From: Leishmania donovani
Taxonomy: Eukaryota; Euglenozoa; Kinetoplastea; Trypanosomatida; Trypanosomatidae
DNA length: 64,000 nt
NCBI RefSeq assembly: GCF_000227135.1
Contig: NC_018255.1
Location: 538,291 to 602,290, forward strand
Direction of reading: 5' to 3'
The position numbers and the translations under genes were made by a program. Shown piece after piece: positions 51,909 to 62,448 of this stretch. The notes under the pieces are model-generated. The model saw only the letters and a program-made list of their open reading frames with translations. It did not search any database and had not been told where the DNA came from. Position 1 is the first letter of the stretch. Each line of letters begins with the position of its first letter.

Positions 51909-53839
51909 GCGCTGAGAAGGAAGAAGCGCTGACTTGATGTCCTCTGCGTCGGTGCTGCATCTCTGTGCCCGGAGCGCAACAGAGATGGTGGGCTCTTCGT
52001 CTTGTTTGTTTTTCCGTGTTTTTTCTATGGTCGCATTGGCGTCGGTGCCGTCAGCTGGAACATGGCAAAACGGTGACGCTTGTCGCCACACTCACGTTTT
52101 CCTCTTTCTTCGGTTGCCGTTGTTGCCTCTGCCAATGTGCTCTACACTGTCTTCCCGCGCCTCGTAACCGGTGCTGTTGCCGCGTACGTGCTTCTAGCTT
52201 GTTACGCCTTGCGTTGTGCCTATGTTGTGGTTGTTCTGTTTTTTGTTGTTTTGTTTTTTGTCTGTGTTCCTTTCGCATGTTTAGGGTCTCCCTCACCCTA
52301 CTGGACTCCTCCCTCTCCTCTTCTTTTCCACGGTTCCCGTTCTGCGTGGCCGTTGCGATCATGGCATGCGCACTGGATACATGCCGACATCTCTCCTCGT
52401 CATTCGTGCCCCTGGCCCGTGCCTCGGCCCATGTATCTTGTGCAAGCATGTGCAATGATGTGCACTGCGCGACTGCCGCTTCTTCATCGATTGTTATTAC
52501 TTTTTGTCCCCATCTCATATTGCTCGTCATCATAGGTGTTTTTATTGTTTTTGCTCTGTCACCCCCACCCCCCCCACCCCAAACGAGGGAAGGCTCGCGT
52601 GCGTGTTTGTGCAGGAGTCGTCGTCTTACACTCTGGAAGGCGGCAAGGGGAATGCGGGTGTGCCCTGGCGATGGTGTAGGTGTAGCATGAATGTGTGTGT
52701 GTGTGTGTGTTTGTGTTTGTGTTTGTGTGTATGCATCTGTGTTACTGATGGTGCGTGAACATGATTGTGCGACTCAACAAGCTCAACTGATCCTCTTTGT
52801 TATGCGCTGTTTCTCTTCTGTCTTCGCTTCTTAGCCCACCACCCCACCCCCAAAGCCCACCCCTTCAGCACAGATACATCTGTCGCAGTTTTCAGCTGCA
52901 TCGTTGCCGATTTACGTGTTCGACACTGCGCGTCTCTGTCTTAAAAACAGCCGCCGTTTCTGACGCTGTCGTCGTTGTGGTTGTGGTGTATTACTTGTTT
53001 GCTCTTCATCTCTGTTTCTCTTGTGCTCGATAATGTTGAGAATCATGGCGTGTGTGCGGGCGCCCTTTCCAACTCCTTTTTTCGACTCCTCCTCCCCTCC
53101 CCTACCCTACCCCCCCCCCTCACGCACACACACACACACTTCCGTTGTTTTATTTTTTCGCATGCTGTCATCCCCTCATAAAATTATTAGTTTCTGTCAC
53201 CTCCGTACCTGCCGCTCATGTTTGACGCACCGTGCTGGTTGTCATCCTTGGCTCTGCTCTCTCGAAGTGTCGCCACTGCAACTCTTCCTCCTCTTGCTAC
53301 TTCACGCGCCACGCGCTCCTTTACTCTCCGTCACCGAGTTCCATCCCTGGAGCGAACGTGGCAAAAGGCATGGGTGCGCATGGTTGATGAGTGCACCCGA
53401 GAGCGCGGAGTGCGTGTTGCCGCTACGTAGGAGCCGTCGCAGTCGTGGAATGGGGAAGGGGCACTAGAGGTGGCATCGGGTGTGTATGCATGTGTGTGGG
53501 TGTGTCTGTGCTTGCATCATGGCTTTCTCGTTTCGCTTCTCTCCTGTGCCTTGTTCTCTCTGCTGCTCGCATCGTCGGTTTGCTTTCAAGCATCGCAGTG
53601 GACACGGGTCTCGGAAAAAAAGGAAAAGGAGCAAGGGAGGGGGTGTGGAGGCAGGTAGCTCACGCACCTAAATTGCTGAAGAGGCACGGTGCACGCAATG
53701 TCAAGCCGACCCGTTTCTCTTGTGGTCTGTCGCCTCCTTTCCCTTCCCCTCCCCCCGCGCTCTCTCTCTCCCTCCGTGCACAGCCACCCGAGACCTCATC
53801 TCTTTTTTGTTGTTGTTCAGATACGCGATTGCACCTACT
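51909..53839 (+). other. intergenic region
   Basis: No convincing gene is seen. Contains (GT)n at about 52689-52727, (CA)n at about 53130-53140 and many T-rich tracts. A 241-codon frame at 51965 is rich in Cys, Phe and Ser and is not called. Confidence 0.55.
53798..53820 (+). promoter_or_regulatory. candidate spliced-leader acceptor
   Basis: A T-rich tract ending gttgttgttcag, AG at 53819-53820. It is one of the cleanest acceptors in the window and lies 20 bases before the ATG at 53840. Confidence 0.5.
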
Positions 53840-54376
53840 ATGTGTCCGACGCCAGGCAACGCCAACGGAAATCAAATGAATGGCCTCGCAATGAATCCAC
53901 CAAACTGGGATAGCGCAGGTCAACATGCAGCCATGGATGCCCTTCAAAGCCACCCCTCTTCTCACGTCGTTGGCGCGCAGAAGAATGACGTGGTTTTCAG
54001 TGCTGCACTTCCACCAAACGCCAACTCGCGTATGCGCTTCCCCCACAAGTGTACTCAGGTACGTGGAAGCTTGGGTGGGCTTGCTCGTGTCCGTCGTCGC
54101 GTGTCGGCCCGCCTACTTCTCCCGCACGTCACTGATTTTGTTCTTCTCCCTACTTCCTCTCTGTGGGCGGTGCAAAGAACGAGAACCGACGGCCTCGTCG
54201 GCGCGCGCTCCATCACCACCACGACCACCACCTCCCTCGTCGTCTTCACGATATCGTGCCGCCCCTGCCGCTCTTTTTATTTTTGTTTTGTTTGTGTTGC
54301 CTGGCGACGTTGTGGCATACAATCGAAAACAAAAGCGTATCGAGGTCGCGCGGGACTACCAAAAAAAATAAAATAA
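53840..54376 (+). CDS. possible small gene, coding status uncertain
   Basis: An open frame of 178 codons begins 20 bases after a clean splice acceptor. The first ~74 residues (MCPTPGNANGNQMNGLAMNP and onward to PHKCTQ) look like an Asn/Ala-rich protein, but the third codon positions are not as GC-rich as in neighbouring genes. From about 54059 the translation becomes low complexity (TTTTTTSLVV and Arg/Cys-rich), so only the first part might be coding. The change coincides with CAG|GTACGT, which resembles a cis-intron donor. No homologue is recognised. It could equally be leader sequence of the next gene at 54403. Confidence 0.3.
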   Translation: MCPTPGNANGNQMNGLAMNPPNWDSAGQHAAMDALQSHPSSHVVGAQKNDVVFSAALPPNANSRMRFPHKCTQVRGSLGGLARVRRRVSARLLLPHVTDFVLLPTSSLWAVQRTRTDGLVGARSITTTTTTSLVVFTISCRPCRSFYFCFVCVAWRRCGIQSKTKAYRGRAGLPKKIK

Positions 54377-54389
54377 AATAAAATAAAAC
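54361..54389 (+). repeat. AAAAT pentanucleotide repeat
   Basis: About four tandem AAAAT units following a poly-A run, ending 13 bases before the next start codon. Confidence 0.85.
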
Positions 54390-54402
54390 ATCGCGAACAG
54401 AT

Positions 54403-55275
54403 ATGTTGCGTCGGCTCCACGTGGCACACGCGACGGCGGGAACGGCACTGGCGGCGCGTCAGCTGGCCCGGCTACGCTCACAAGCCGCGGCTGCCGCATC
54501 TTCGCCGCAATCCCCCTCGCTGCGGCACGCCCTGCGCGTGCCGCGGCGAGGCTTCATGGACTCTCTCTTTGGTCGCTCGCAGGCAAAAGTGAAGCTCGAC
54601 GACGTCGCCTACGACAAGTCCGCGCCGCGCTACAGCGGCACGATCTTTGGGATGCCAGCGGACAACGTCATCTTCTACTCGAAGGTGGCTGCCAGCACGT
54701 TCGCGATATTGGCTGTCGTGTACGTTTTCTTCAAGGGTTACGTTCTTCTCTCTCGTTTTAGTCTGCAGACGGTCGCCCGACTGGGTTTTATGAGCGGCTT
54801 CGCGTGCTGTCTTATCTGCTACACTGTCGCCCTCTCCCTTGTCCGGCGCTACCGCATCAATGCAGAGACGGTGTACAACCAATCCATCGCGCTTGTCATG
54901 CACAATGAGAAGGTGGTGCAGCACCTCGGTACGCACCCACGCACAGGCGACTTCCGCACGTACAACGCGACCGGCGGCTTCAAGCTGCCGTTAATGCGCC
55001 GCATCCGCAGTGGCTCGTACGAGTTGTCGGACCTCCTAGGGCTGAAGCAGCGCCGACTGCAGATGCTCCTCACGCTGAAGAATCCCTCCAGCGGCAACGA
55101 AGGCCTGGTCTCGTGTGACGTGCGCAAGGAGAGCACCGGATTCTTGACCTCCACGAATGTGTACAAGTCGCTCTCCATCACGCTCTATTCGGAGAACAAG
55201 ACGACGGAGCCGGAGACGATCATCCTGATCGGCAAGCCAGAGGATGTCGTGTACCGCTCATTCATCCTGCGCTGA
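54403..55275 (+). CDS. probable mitochondrial inner-membrane protein
   Basis: A 290-residue protein. The N-terminal ~50 residues (MLRRLHVAHATAGTALAARQ and following, up to LRVPRRGF) are rich in Arg, Ala and Ser without acids, a strong mitochondrial presequence. Two membrane segments follow at about 86-108 and 122-146 (SKVAASTFAILAVVYVFF and LGFMSGFACCLICYTVAL). The remaining ~145 residues form a soluble domain containing HNEKVVQHLGTHPRTGDF and a final mixed beta-strand part ending RSFILR. The arrangement, presequence, membrane segments and a small soluble C-terminal domain, resembles Tim21 or Coa1 relatives that help import or respiratory assembly, but I see no decisive motif, so this is only a suggestion. 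The ATG at 54403 opens a fully GC-rich coding frame. Confidence 0.85.
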   Translation: MLRRLHVAHATAGTALAARQLARLRSQAAAAASSPQSPSLRHALRVPRRGFMDSLFGRSQAKVKLDDVAYDKSAPRYSGTIFGMPADNVIFYSKVAASTFAILAVVYVFFKGYVLLSRFSLQTVARLGFMSGFACCLICYTVALSLVRRYRINAETVYNQSIALVMHNEKVVQHLGTHPRTGDFRTYNATGGFKLPLMRRIRSGSYELSDLLGLKQRRLQMLLTLKNPSSGNEGLVSCDVRKESTGFLTSTNVYKSLSITLYSENKTTEPETIILIGKPEDVVYRSFILR

Positions 55276-56138
55276 GGTGGAGCACGTCCGTGCGGCGCGA
55301 CAAAGGAGCGATATGACGATGTGCGTGCGCGGGTGGAAAAGAGAAGTGGGATAGGGATGGTGGGATGGTGGGTAGGTTTTAGCAAGGCAACGAGAAGTCA
55401 AGCCAAGGTGGATGTGTTACCTGTCAGGGGAGGGATAGAGTGAAGTGGAGGGGGGATCGTGTGCCTCCTCCCTCTCTCAATGTGTGGCCCCGCGTGTTCG
55501 GCTTCAGGGTAGAGGAGTGAACTGGAGACGGCATCACGGTGGCGACGTGGTCGGTGTCTGCACCCACGAGTTACGGCGATCAACTACTGAAAACGGAATG
55601 GAACAGCCGACAAGCTCATTTCCTCACCCACGCACGCGCGGCTCATCTCTCTCCCCTGATATCGCTCGCTCTGCAGTCTCGCCGCTGGAGAACGGGGGAG
55701 TGCGCACCCAGCAGCAACGGCGTCGCTGCCATCCACATCTGTGCAAGTTGGTGCGCCTTTTCTCCTCGTTTTTGTTTTCTATTGGTTTGGTTCGAGCCAG
55801 TGATGGCTCTGTCCTCGTTGGTTCGTTCTTGCCGCCCTGTAGCCCCACGCCATCCCCCTCCCCCTTTTCCTTCTCTCCACCTCGCCTCCTTGTGGACGGA
55901 CAGGCATCGGTGGATTGCGCTTGTTCGTGTGCGGTGGCACGACGGCTCTTATATATGTCTTGTCTCACAGATATTGTGGTGGTTCTTGGTGGCTTCCTTC
56001 TTGGCGCCTGCGTGTGTCTTTCCGTTCGCGTGATGCGTACGAGCGCCGGTTCGCCCGCCCTGCCTCACAATCGCGTTTTGTTTCGCTCTCGCTCCTCCAT
56101 CTTTTGTCACTATCGTTCATGTGTTTGTCTGTGTGCCG

Positions 56139-56169
<31 letters not shown>

Positions 56170-56771
56170 CATGGCTGGTGGAAAACTACTTCTCCCCGCC
56201 TGCTCTCCTCTCTCGCTCGATTGCTTTCGTTCTTCCTTTTTTTTTATAGGAGGAGGGGTTGTGTGTATCAAGTCGTCTTCATAGATGTGCGTATGCGGAT
56301 AGTGAAGCGGCGGTGCTCCTGCGCTAGAGAAAGGTGGCAAGCGGACGACTGCAACTGCGGCGGTGCCGATATCCGACAAGAAGGGTCAGCGCTACTGTGC
56401 GAGGAGCTGCAGCATCGCTCTCCTCCCCTTCATGGAATGTGCTTCGCAGATGGATTCCTCATTCTCCCCAGCTCCATTCCCTCCCGCCCACAGACAGAAT
56501 CGAAAGCCCGTGTCTGGACATACCAGCGGGCATGCAGGAGGTAAGCGAAAGGTGGTCGCTCAATCGCGATGTCGTCGCATCTCTCCTTCTCTCTCCCCTT
56601 CTACCCCCTTCTGCTCCACTCTGGCACTTGGCTAGAGAGGCACGCGCATACATCTGCACATACATACATTCACGTTGTGACACAGACTGCTGTCACGCGC
56701 CACACGCACACGCGCGTCACCAGCGCATAAACAGCGGCCGCCTTCATGTCAACAGCGACTACGCGTCTGAG
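55276..56771 (+). other. intergenic region
   Basis: No gene is seen. (GT)n at about 56143-56168, T-rich tracts at about 56235-56245. Several frames overlap, all low complexity. Confidence 0.6.
56577..56635 (+). promoter_or_regulatory. candidate spliced-leader acceptor for the next gene
   Basis: A long C/T tract (about 56577-56620) followed by AG at 56634-56635. It lies inside an open frame that starts at 56334, so it argues for the downstream ATG at 56772 as the true start. Confidence 0.55.
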
Positions 56772-58457
56772 ATGGACATTCCTCTGCGTCTTCGACTGGC
56801 CTACGCCAACTACCTCGGTGAGGTCTACTGCGACAGGAAACTTGTGAGATGCGACCCCCAACCTCCCTCTCGCAGCTCGCCGTACACCGGCGAAGGCGCT
56901 GAGCGCGATGGGCGGCACTGGCTGAGCTCGCTGGTGGCGTCGGTCGGGTCGAACCAGTCCGGGGAAGCCTTGTTGCATACCGACCCAGAGGCCAACACCA
57001 CGTTCCTCTCCCCACGTGTCGTCACAGCAGTCATGCAAATGAAAACACCGCCATCGTTGCCCAATGCAGATCCGCTGCCGCGATGCGTCTCTGAGAAGAG
57101 GGAAGCCGCCGACCCGTCAGCGGCCCCATCTCTGCAGCCGTGTGACGATATCGGTGAAGGTCCTCAGCTCCTGCATACAGAAAAGTTAGTCGACGAGACG
57201 CAGCCAGAATCGCCACACACGTCATCCGCCTCCTTCAGCAGGACTGCCCCATCGCCCCCTGCCACCGCTCTCGAGCCTCACGCACCGGAGGCCACAAGGG
57301 TGGAATCCGCGGTGCAGACAAGCATAGCTGTTGGGATGGAAGCCGACGCCGCAGCACGCGCGCGCGAGGTGCGTGTCAGCGAGGAACTGGCCGGAACGCA
57401 CGAGGCGTTGCTTGCCGACGTCACAGCCGCGCTCGAGCGGCGCCTGCGCGAGTGCGTGTGGAAAACAGTCACACTCGACGACGCACAGCAGCAGCTTACC
57501 TGCGCTTTCCAGCTTCCGTCGTCCACATCTCCTGCATCTTCATCTCGTCCTCCTCATCCTTTGTCTTCGGTGCCGCTGGCCGCGGCGGCTTTTCGCGCAA
57601 GTGCTGCACCACCACCCCATGCCCAGCTGACGAAGCAAGCAGCACCCGCACGCGCCGATGCCTCCACATGCATGGCGACAGAGCAAGATGCAGCAAGTGG
57701 TGAATTGGCGGATGCGCTCACCGAGCCACCTGCGGCGAGGGCTGCCGCCGCTGAGGTGGCGGCACCTCTTCCTTGGCTTTTGGCGAACCGGACGGACGCC
57801 TCTCTCTCCGATGACGCGAAGAAGGAAATAGCGCTTCACCTTTACGCCCTGAGCCGCCAAGTGCGACAGCTGCGTGACCAGCTAGAGGCACACGAGTCGA
57901 CCCATTACCGTCACGTGAACGCGCTGCGAGCAGCCCAGAAGCAGCGACAAGGGCGTTTGCCGCTGCCTCTTCGAGTTGAGATTGTGAAAGCGTACGAGGA
58001 TGACCCCGTGCCGTACCGCAAGGGGCCTTGGAGGGAAGCTGATTTCGCTGCCGCACGGCGCGGCGGGTCGGGTCGCAGCGCAGGCGGAATGGAAGAGGAT
58101 GCCGCTGGTAACGAGAGTTACGCCTCTGACGACTTCACGCAGGTCACCTCGGCTGCGCTGACTGTGGTGAGCACCGACGACGGGCGAGCAAGAGATGGCG
58201 CGCGTGGCGATGACGGAAGCGGCAGCAGTGTCAGCAGCGCCGAGGAGCTTTTCCGACAACGGCAGGCCGCTGCGCTGAGGGCACGGAACCAACAAGCGGG
58301 AGCACGCAGCGCCGCAGCGAACGCAGTGTCTTCGTCGCGCAATCGCCTAAGCGACCGCAGCACTGACTACTCTAGTTCTTTGACGGACACGAGCAGCGCC
58401 TCCACACTCACCACCACAATCACAACTTCGACAGACAACGACTCGGACAGCGGCTAG
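56772..58457 (+). CDS. hypothetical protein with a conserved N-terminal patch and a coiled coil
   Basis: A 561-residue protein, not recognised. The start MDIPLRLRLAYANYLGEVYC looks structured, followed by long disordered stretches rich in Ala, Pro and Ser. A helical segment, KEIALHLYALSRQVRQLRDQ and LEAHESTHYRHVNALRAAQK, probably forms a coiled coil. Just after it comes a basic, Pro-containing part, LPLRVEIVKAYEDDPVPYRK, that may be a short binding motif. The C-terminus is a Ser/Thr/Asp-rich tail (SSSLTDTSSASTLTTTITTS). No enzyme motif or membrane segment is seen. The frame is open from 56334, but a splice-acceptor tract at 56577-56635 sits inside that extension, so the ATG at 56772 is used. 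It may act as a cytoskeletal or scaffold protein. Confidence 0.72.
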   Translation: MDIPLRLRLAYANYLGEVYCDRKLVRCDPQPPSRSSPYTGEGAERDGRHWLSSLVASVGSNQSGEALLHTDPEANTTFLSPRVVTAVMQMKTPPSLPNADPLPRCVSEKREAADPSAAPSLQPCDDIGEGPQLLHTEKLVDETQPESPHTSSASFSRTAPSPPATALEPHAPEATRVESAVQTSIAVGMEADAAARAREVRVSEELAGTHEALLADVTAALERRLRECVWKTVTLDDAQQQLTCAFQLPSSTSPASSSRPPHPLSSVPLAAAAFRASAAPPPHAQLTKQAAPARADASTCMATEQDAASGELADALTEPPAARAAAAEVAAPLPWLLANRTDASLSDDAKKEIALHLYALSRQVRQLRDQLEAHESTHYRHVNALRAAQKQRQGRLPLPLRVEIVKAYEDDPVPYRKGPWREADFAAARRGGSGRSAGGMEEDAAGNESYASDDFTQVTSAALTVVSTDDGRARDGARGDDGSGSSVSSAEELFRQRQAAALRARNQQAGARSAAANAVSSSRNRLSDRSTDYSSSLTDTSSASTLTTTITTSTDNDSDSG

Positions 58458-58979
58458 TGAAGCGGATGCGCTGGTTGATCGTGCTGCTCCTTTCCTTTTT
58501 CTCGTCTTCTTGGATGCCCTCTTACGCTCACAAGAACGATCGACGAAATACCAAGGCGTCTCTGTCCGCGATGAGGCGCTCCTTCGTGTTTGAAAGTAGA
58601 GATGAGGGGAGAGCGGCAACCATTTGCATGTGCCCCCGCCAGCTCTTTCTTTCCCTCCCATCCCCGCCACCGGAGACACGCTGGCCACAACGTGGAGAGG
58701 GAGCGCTGCTAAGGGGCAAAAGCCGGGTACCCATACACGCGCGCGTTGAGAGATATGGTTCTCGCCCGCAATGGTAAGCCAGATAATGCTCGGCTCGGCG
58801 CTAATCGAATCAGCACCCCCCCCTCACGTCGCCGCTCAACTCTCCTGGCTCTCTTTCCTCCTGTCCTCCTCCGGCCGTTTCTTTGCATCCACGGCGTTGC
58901 TGTGTGATGGCTTGCGTGCGTCTTGCCACGCGCCATGACGGCTGCTTTGAACACGTCCTCCCCACAGGACCTTCCGTTG
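58458..58979 (+). other. intergenic region
   Basis: No gene is seen; short pyrimidine tracts only. Confidence 0.5.
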
Positions 58980-59616
58980 TGGTGTTTCAGGGGAAGACGG
59001 CAACTACTCCTCCAGCGTGACGACGTCCAGAGCGCCGACAACCTCAACAACACTGTCGTTGGTCATGCCAGTGACGGCGTTGCTGGTTGCGGTGTATAGC
59101 GCCAGTACCTTGAATGACTCCGTCACTGGAATCACGATGTGGTGCAGCATCCACGGCGGCACGGCGAATGTGACGCGCGTGCTGGATGACAATGAGGTGA
59201 CGGAGGGGTCCGGCTACTGAGATCCCGTCCTGGGAAGCCACCCCAGCGCGGTGAGAGTCACCTTTCTCCACAGCTTCCTTTCCGTAACGACAGAGGCGGC
59301 GCTCATGGCCCAGTTGATCGGGGCCGGCAGCACTGGCAGCATTCCCGGTATCGTGTCCATCCAGGGGTGGAGCAAGACGAGCACAGAAAAGCAGCAGGCA
59401 TGGATTGGCGGCCTCGTGGCCGCCATTGTTGCGCTTGTGATTGTCTACGGGCTGGTTGCGGTGCAGCTAGGGCACAAGCCCAGGTACGTGAATGCGGCGT
59501 GGCCACATCTGCAGAATATCGGGTCTTACGCGGAACTAGAGGCGACCCATGCGAGCTACGAGGTAAGTGTCGCTTCATGCAGCGGGAATCTCTCCGACCC
59601 CGCTGCCGCTGTGTGA
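58980..59616 (+). pseudogene. remnant of a membrane-protein gene with an in-frame stop
   Basis: One reading frame gives VTTSRAPTTSTTLSLVMPVT, then IHGGTANVTRVLDDNEVTEG, a TGA at 59218-59220, and continues in the same frame as VRVTFLHSFLSVTTEAALMA, STEKQQAWIGGLVAAIVALV and HKPRYVNAAWPHLQNIGSYA. The second part holds a clear membrane segment (GGLVAAIVALVIVYGLVAVQ) followed by a positively charged residue. Codon use is GC-rich like that of genes and unlike the flanks. No ATG in frame begins the first part (59017 is GTG). I read it as a decayed surface or organelle membrane protein. Alternatively the downstream part alone, from an ATG at 59305, could be a short gene of about 103 residues. Confidence 0.45.
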
Positions 59617-60555
59617 GACACGACAGTCAGTGTCAGCGAACCAGCTCTGCGACAAGCATGTGAATGCCCAGCCCAATTTTCACTGTTACCAATATCTGTC
59701 CAGCGATGGATGTAGGTGTGCGTGTGTGTGCGTGTGTGTGGGTGTGTGTGGGTGTGTGTGGGTGTGTGTAACTGCGCCACCACCCCTTTCATGTCTCCCG
59801 CTGCCCGAGACCTCGTTACTTCGACAATCTCCTTCGCTGCTTTGTTTTGTCGTTCTTTCTGCTTACACTACCTCTTTGACGCTTGTGTGGGGCTCGCACC
59901 CAGACCACACCCCGCCAGCTCACCCGTCCTTCGCGCTTGCCGTCCCGCGTGTTTCCCTTCCGGGTAGACAGAGCCTCAAGCAAGCATTCTGACAGAGCGA
60001 AAAAAAAAATGAACACTCAGACGCAGGCGCCTTCTCTCCCTCTCTGTGCATGTTTTCGGTCGTTTTTTTTTTCTTTGGTTTCTTCTTCTGCCGCGTGGTC
60101 GTAGTTAAGCCTCCCTCACGCAGCATGGCGCGTGCTACCCTAAGGCACTGCCCAGCGCGAGGTCCGCACAAGCACGCCGGTTACTTTTCGCCTCTCGTTG
60201 TCAAGGCTCGGACGCGATCTGCGGGGAGTCGTCTCCACACTCCTTTTTCTTCCTTCCGTCCCCTCCCCCCGCCCTCTCCCTCATCGCGAAACGAGGAATC
60301 ACGCAGCTTCACCGTTTATGCCACGTATTCATTCATCGAGCCCCACAGCCAAGCACCTCCCCCTCCCCCTACTCTCTCTTTGCTCATCAGCACAGACAAG
60401 AGGGCACATATTTGCATACCCACATACGGTTCACGAGCCCGAAACCCGCGCTTATTGCGTCACGTCTCTCTCTCTTCCCCCCACCCCCGCCTCAACTCAA
60501 TATTGTGGTCCCTCTGCGCTTGTGACCAGCTGCCAGAAGCATCCACGGAAGCATC
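59617..60555 (+). other. intergenic region
   Basis: No gene is seen. (GT)n/(GGGTGT)n at about 59715-59769, poly-A at 60000-60009, poly-T at 60064-60073. A C/T tract (60464-60496) with AG at 60528-60529 may be the splice acceptor for the hydrolase gene. Confidence 0.6.
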
Positions 60556-61596
60556 ATGAGCGCCACGCTTCCTTTGTCCTCGGAAGTTGCCGAGACGAGT
60601 GAGCCGCCAACCAGGAAGAGCAACACCTCCCTGGCCCTCTCATCCCAAGCGCGAGATATACTTGGCGACTTCGAGGACAAATTCATTGAGGTAGGCACCT
60701 GCGCCAGCACCGGCAAGCGTGTCACCATTTGCTACAACACCTTCGGTGACCCCTCGAACCCGTGCCTGCTGCTCGTGCAGGGTCTCGGCAGCTCCCTCCT
60801 GGGCTACTCCCTGCGCTTCGTGCAGCTCTTTGTTGATCAGGGCTACTATGTCATTCGCTACGACAACCGCGACACAGGTCTTTCCACACAATTCGACGAT
60901 TTCGACCCACCGGCACTCATCCGGCTCACTCTGCCGCAGTGGATGTCCATCCGTGAACGTCAGCCGTACGTCCTAAAGGACATTATGGAAGACGGAATCG
61001 GGCTGCTGACAGCGCTCAACATCCGCCAGGCCCACGTTTTCGGGATGAGCATGGGCGGCATGATTGTGCAGCTCATGGCGATCCACTACCCGGAGCGTGT
61101 GCTGAGCCTGAACATTCTCTTCTCCCACGCCGGCGGCGCGGACGTTGTGAACCCGAGCTTGCTGCACTATGCCCGCTTTCTCGTGAAGCCGCGCAGCAAC
61201 AGCGCCGAGGATCGTGCCGCGCACATGGCATGGTTTATTAATTACCTGAGCCAGGGCGCGTACAAGAACAACCTGGAGAACGTGAAAAAGTACATCTTAA
61301 GCACGTACGAGCGCAACGGCGTGGGAGACGACCGCGGAATGCAGCGGCAGGCGGCTGCAGTAATGCGTGCACCGAGTCGCGCCAAGGGCCTGCGCAAGGT
61401 GTCCTGCCCAACGTTGATCCTTCACGGTACCAAGGACCCGCTGATACCGGTGGCAAACGGCTACCGGCTTGCCGACCTGGTGCCGAACGCGAAGCTGGTG
61501 ATCTTTCCTCGGCTTGGCCACGACTTGCCGGTGGAGCTGATGAAGCCCATCGCAGATGAAGTCGTGTTGAACATGAGCCTCGTGAAGCCGTCCTGA
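60556..61596 (+). CDS. alpha/beta-hydrolase fold protein
   Basis: A 346-residue member of the alpha/beta hydrolase superfamily. The fold core is visible: LLLVQGLGSSLLGYSLRFVQ (strand 3 with the HG-like oxyanion loop), YYVIRYDNRDTGLS, then the nucleophile elbow GMSMGG with Ser165. The acid is Asp294 in HGTKDPLIP, and the base is His322 in RLGHDLP. The full catalytic triad is therefore present and the protein is expected to be active. It is related to hydrolases of the esterase/epoxide-hydrolase/lipase class; the substrate cannot be told. The ~45 residues before the fold have no presequence features. The ATG at 60556 is the first in frame after a splice-acceptor-like tract. The central cap region reads RSNSAEDRAAHMAWFINYLS. 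Confidence 0.9.
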   Translation: MSATLPLSSEVAETSEPPTRKSNTSLALSSQARDILGDFEDKFIEVGTCASTGKRVTICYNTFGDPSNPCLLLVQGLGSSLLGYSLRFVQLFVDQGYYVIRYDNRDTGLSTQFDDFDPPALIRLTLPQWMSIRERQPYVLKDIMEDGIGLLTALNIRQAHVFGMSMGGMIVQLMAIHYPERVLSLNILFSHAGGADVVNPSLLHYARFLVKPRSNSAEDRAAHMAWFINYLSQGAYKNNLENVKKYILSTYERNGVGDDRGMQRQAAAVMRAPSRAKGLRKVSCPTLILHGTKDPLIPVANGYRLADLVPNAKLVIFPRLGHDLPVELMKPIADEVVLNMSLVKPS

Positions 61597-62448
61597 GTAA
61601 CGCAGGTGGAGGAACTGCGTTTTCTCCTTTTTACCTTTGTGTCGATGTGCCGGTGATTTTCCCAGCGTCTCTCTGGCCTCTCTTCTTCGCTCGCTTCATT
61701 TTTTTTTTCCTTTGCCACTCTTATTTGGTGTTTTCGTCGTCGTTCTCAGACTCTCTCGCTGTGTTTGACAGCTACAGCACCTTCTTCCCCGTCTGTGAAA
61801 GCGTGTGTGTCTGCTGGTGTGCTGGACTGCGAGTACTTCAATGGATGTTCGCAGTCACGGGCGCTGAGTGATGGAAAGGCACGCATGAGCATCACTACGC
61901 AATCCCCAGGCATACACGAACGTTACTTTACTGTTCTTCCCTCATGAGCACGTGTACTTCCGTTCTCGCGTTCATTCCGATTTCCTTTTGTTTGTTCTTC
62001 TTTCGCTTTCTCGAGCCACCAATATTATCTGATGCCTTTTTCCTCCTTGTTTTATTTTTCAGTTTCCGACGATGGGTGAACGCCTCTGCGTGCTGGCGTG
62101 TGCGTGTGCGCCGGCACGAGTTTGGAGCAGCAGTGGAAGGGCAGCCTTGCACGATGTGCCTTCTATGCAGCCGTCCGCCGTCCGTCAGTCACACCTCTCG
62201 CTCAGTCGCATTCGTTGGCCCAACCCTGGAAAAGGGCGAACGAGGCGGCAAGACAAGAAAGGTACAGAGAGGGGGCAGCGCATGTGGTGAGAAAACCCAG
62301 ATCGACCCCCCTGTGCAATGCCATGTGGCCGCAGATGGCCTCAGCTTCCCCGCCCTTTCCTCGCGATACCGCCGTTGCAGTGGGCATGCAACTCACAACA
62401 CCATCGCACGGCGACGAGAACGTCTTTTCTCATTTTTTTTCATTTTAA
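61597..62448 (+). other. intergenic region, likely 3' UTR of the hydrolase gene
   Basis: No gene is seen. T-rich at 61700-61760 and 61975-62070. Confidence 0.6.

Noticed and set aside
51965..52690. 241-codon open frame after SIDER-like copy B
   Set aside because: Cys/Phe/Ser/Leu-rich translation of T-rich UTR-like sequence; no coding-type GC bias in third positions.
59218..59220. TGA read as selenocysteine in the membrane-protein remnant
   Set aside because: No selenoprotein family resemblance, no SECIS-like structure noticed, and no ATG begins the upstream half.
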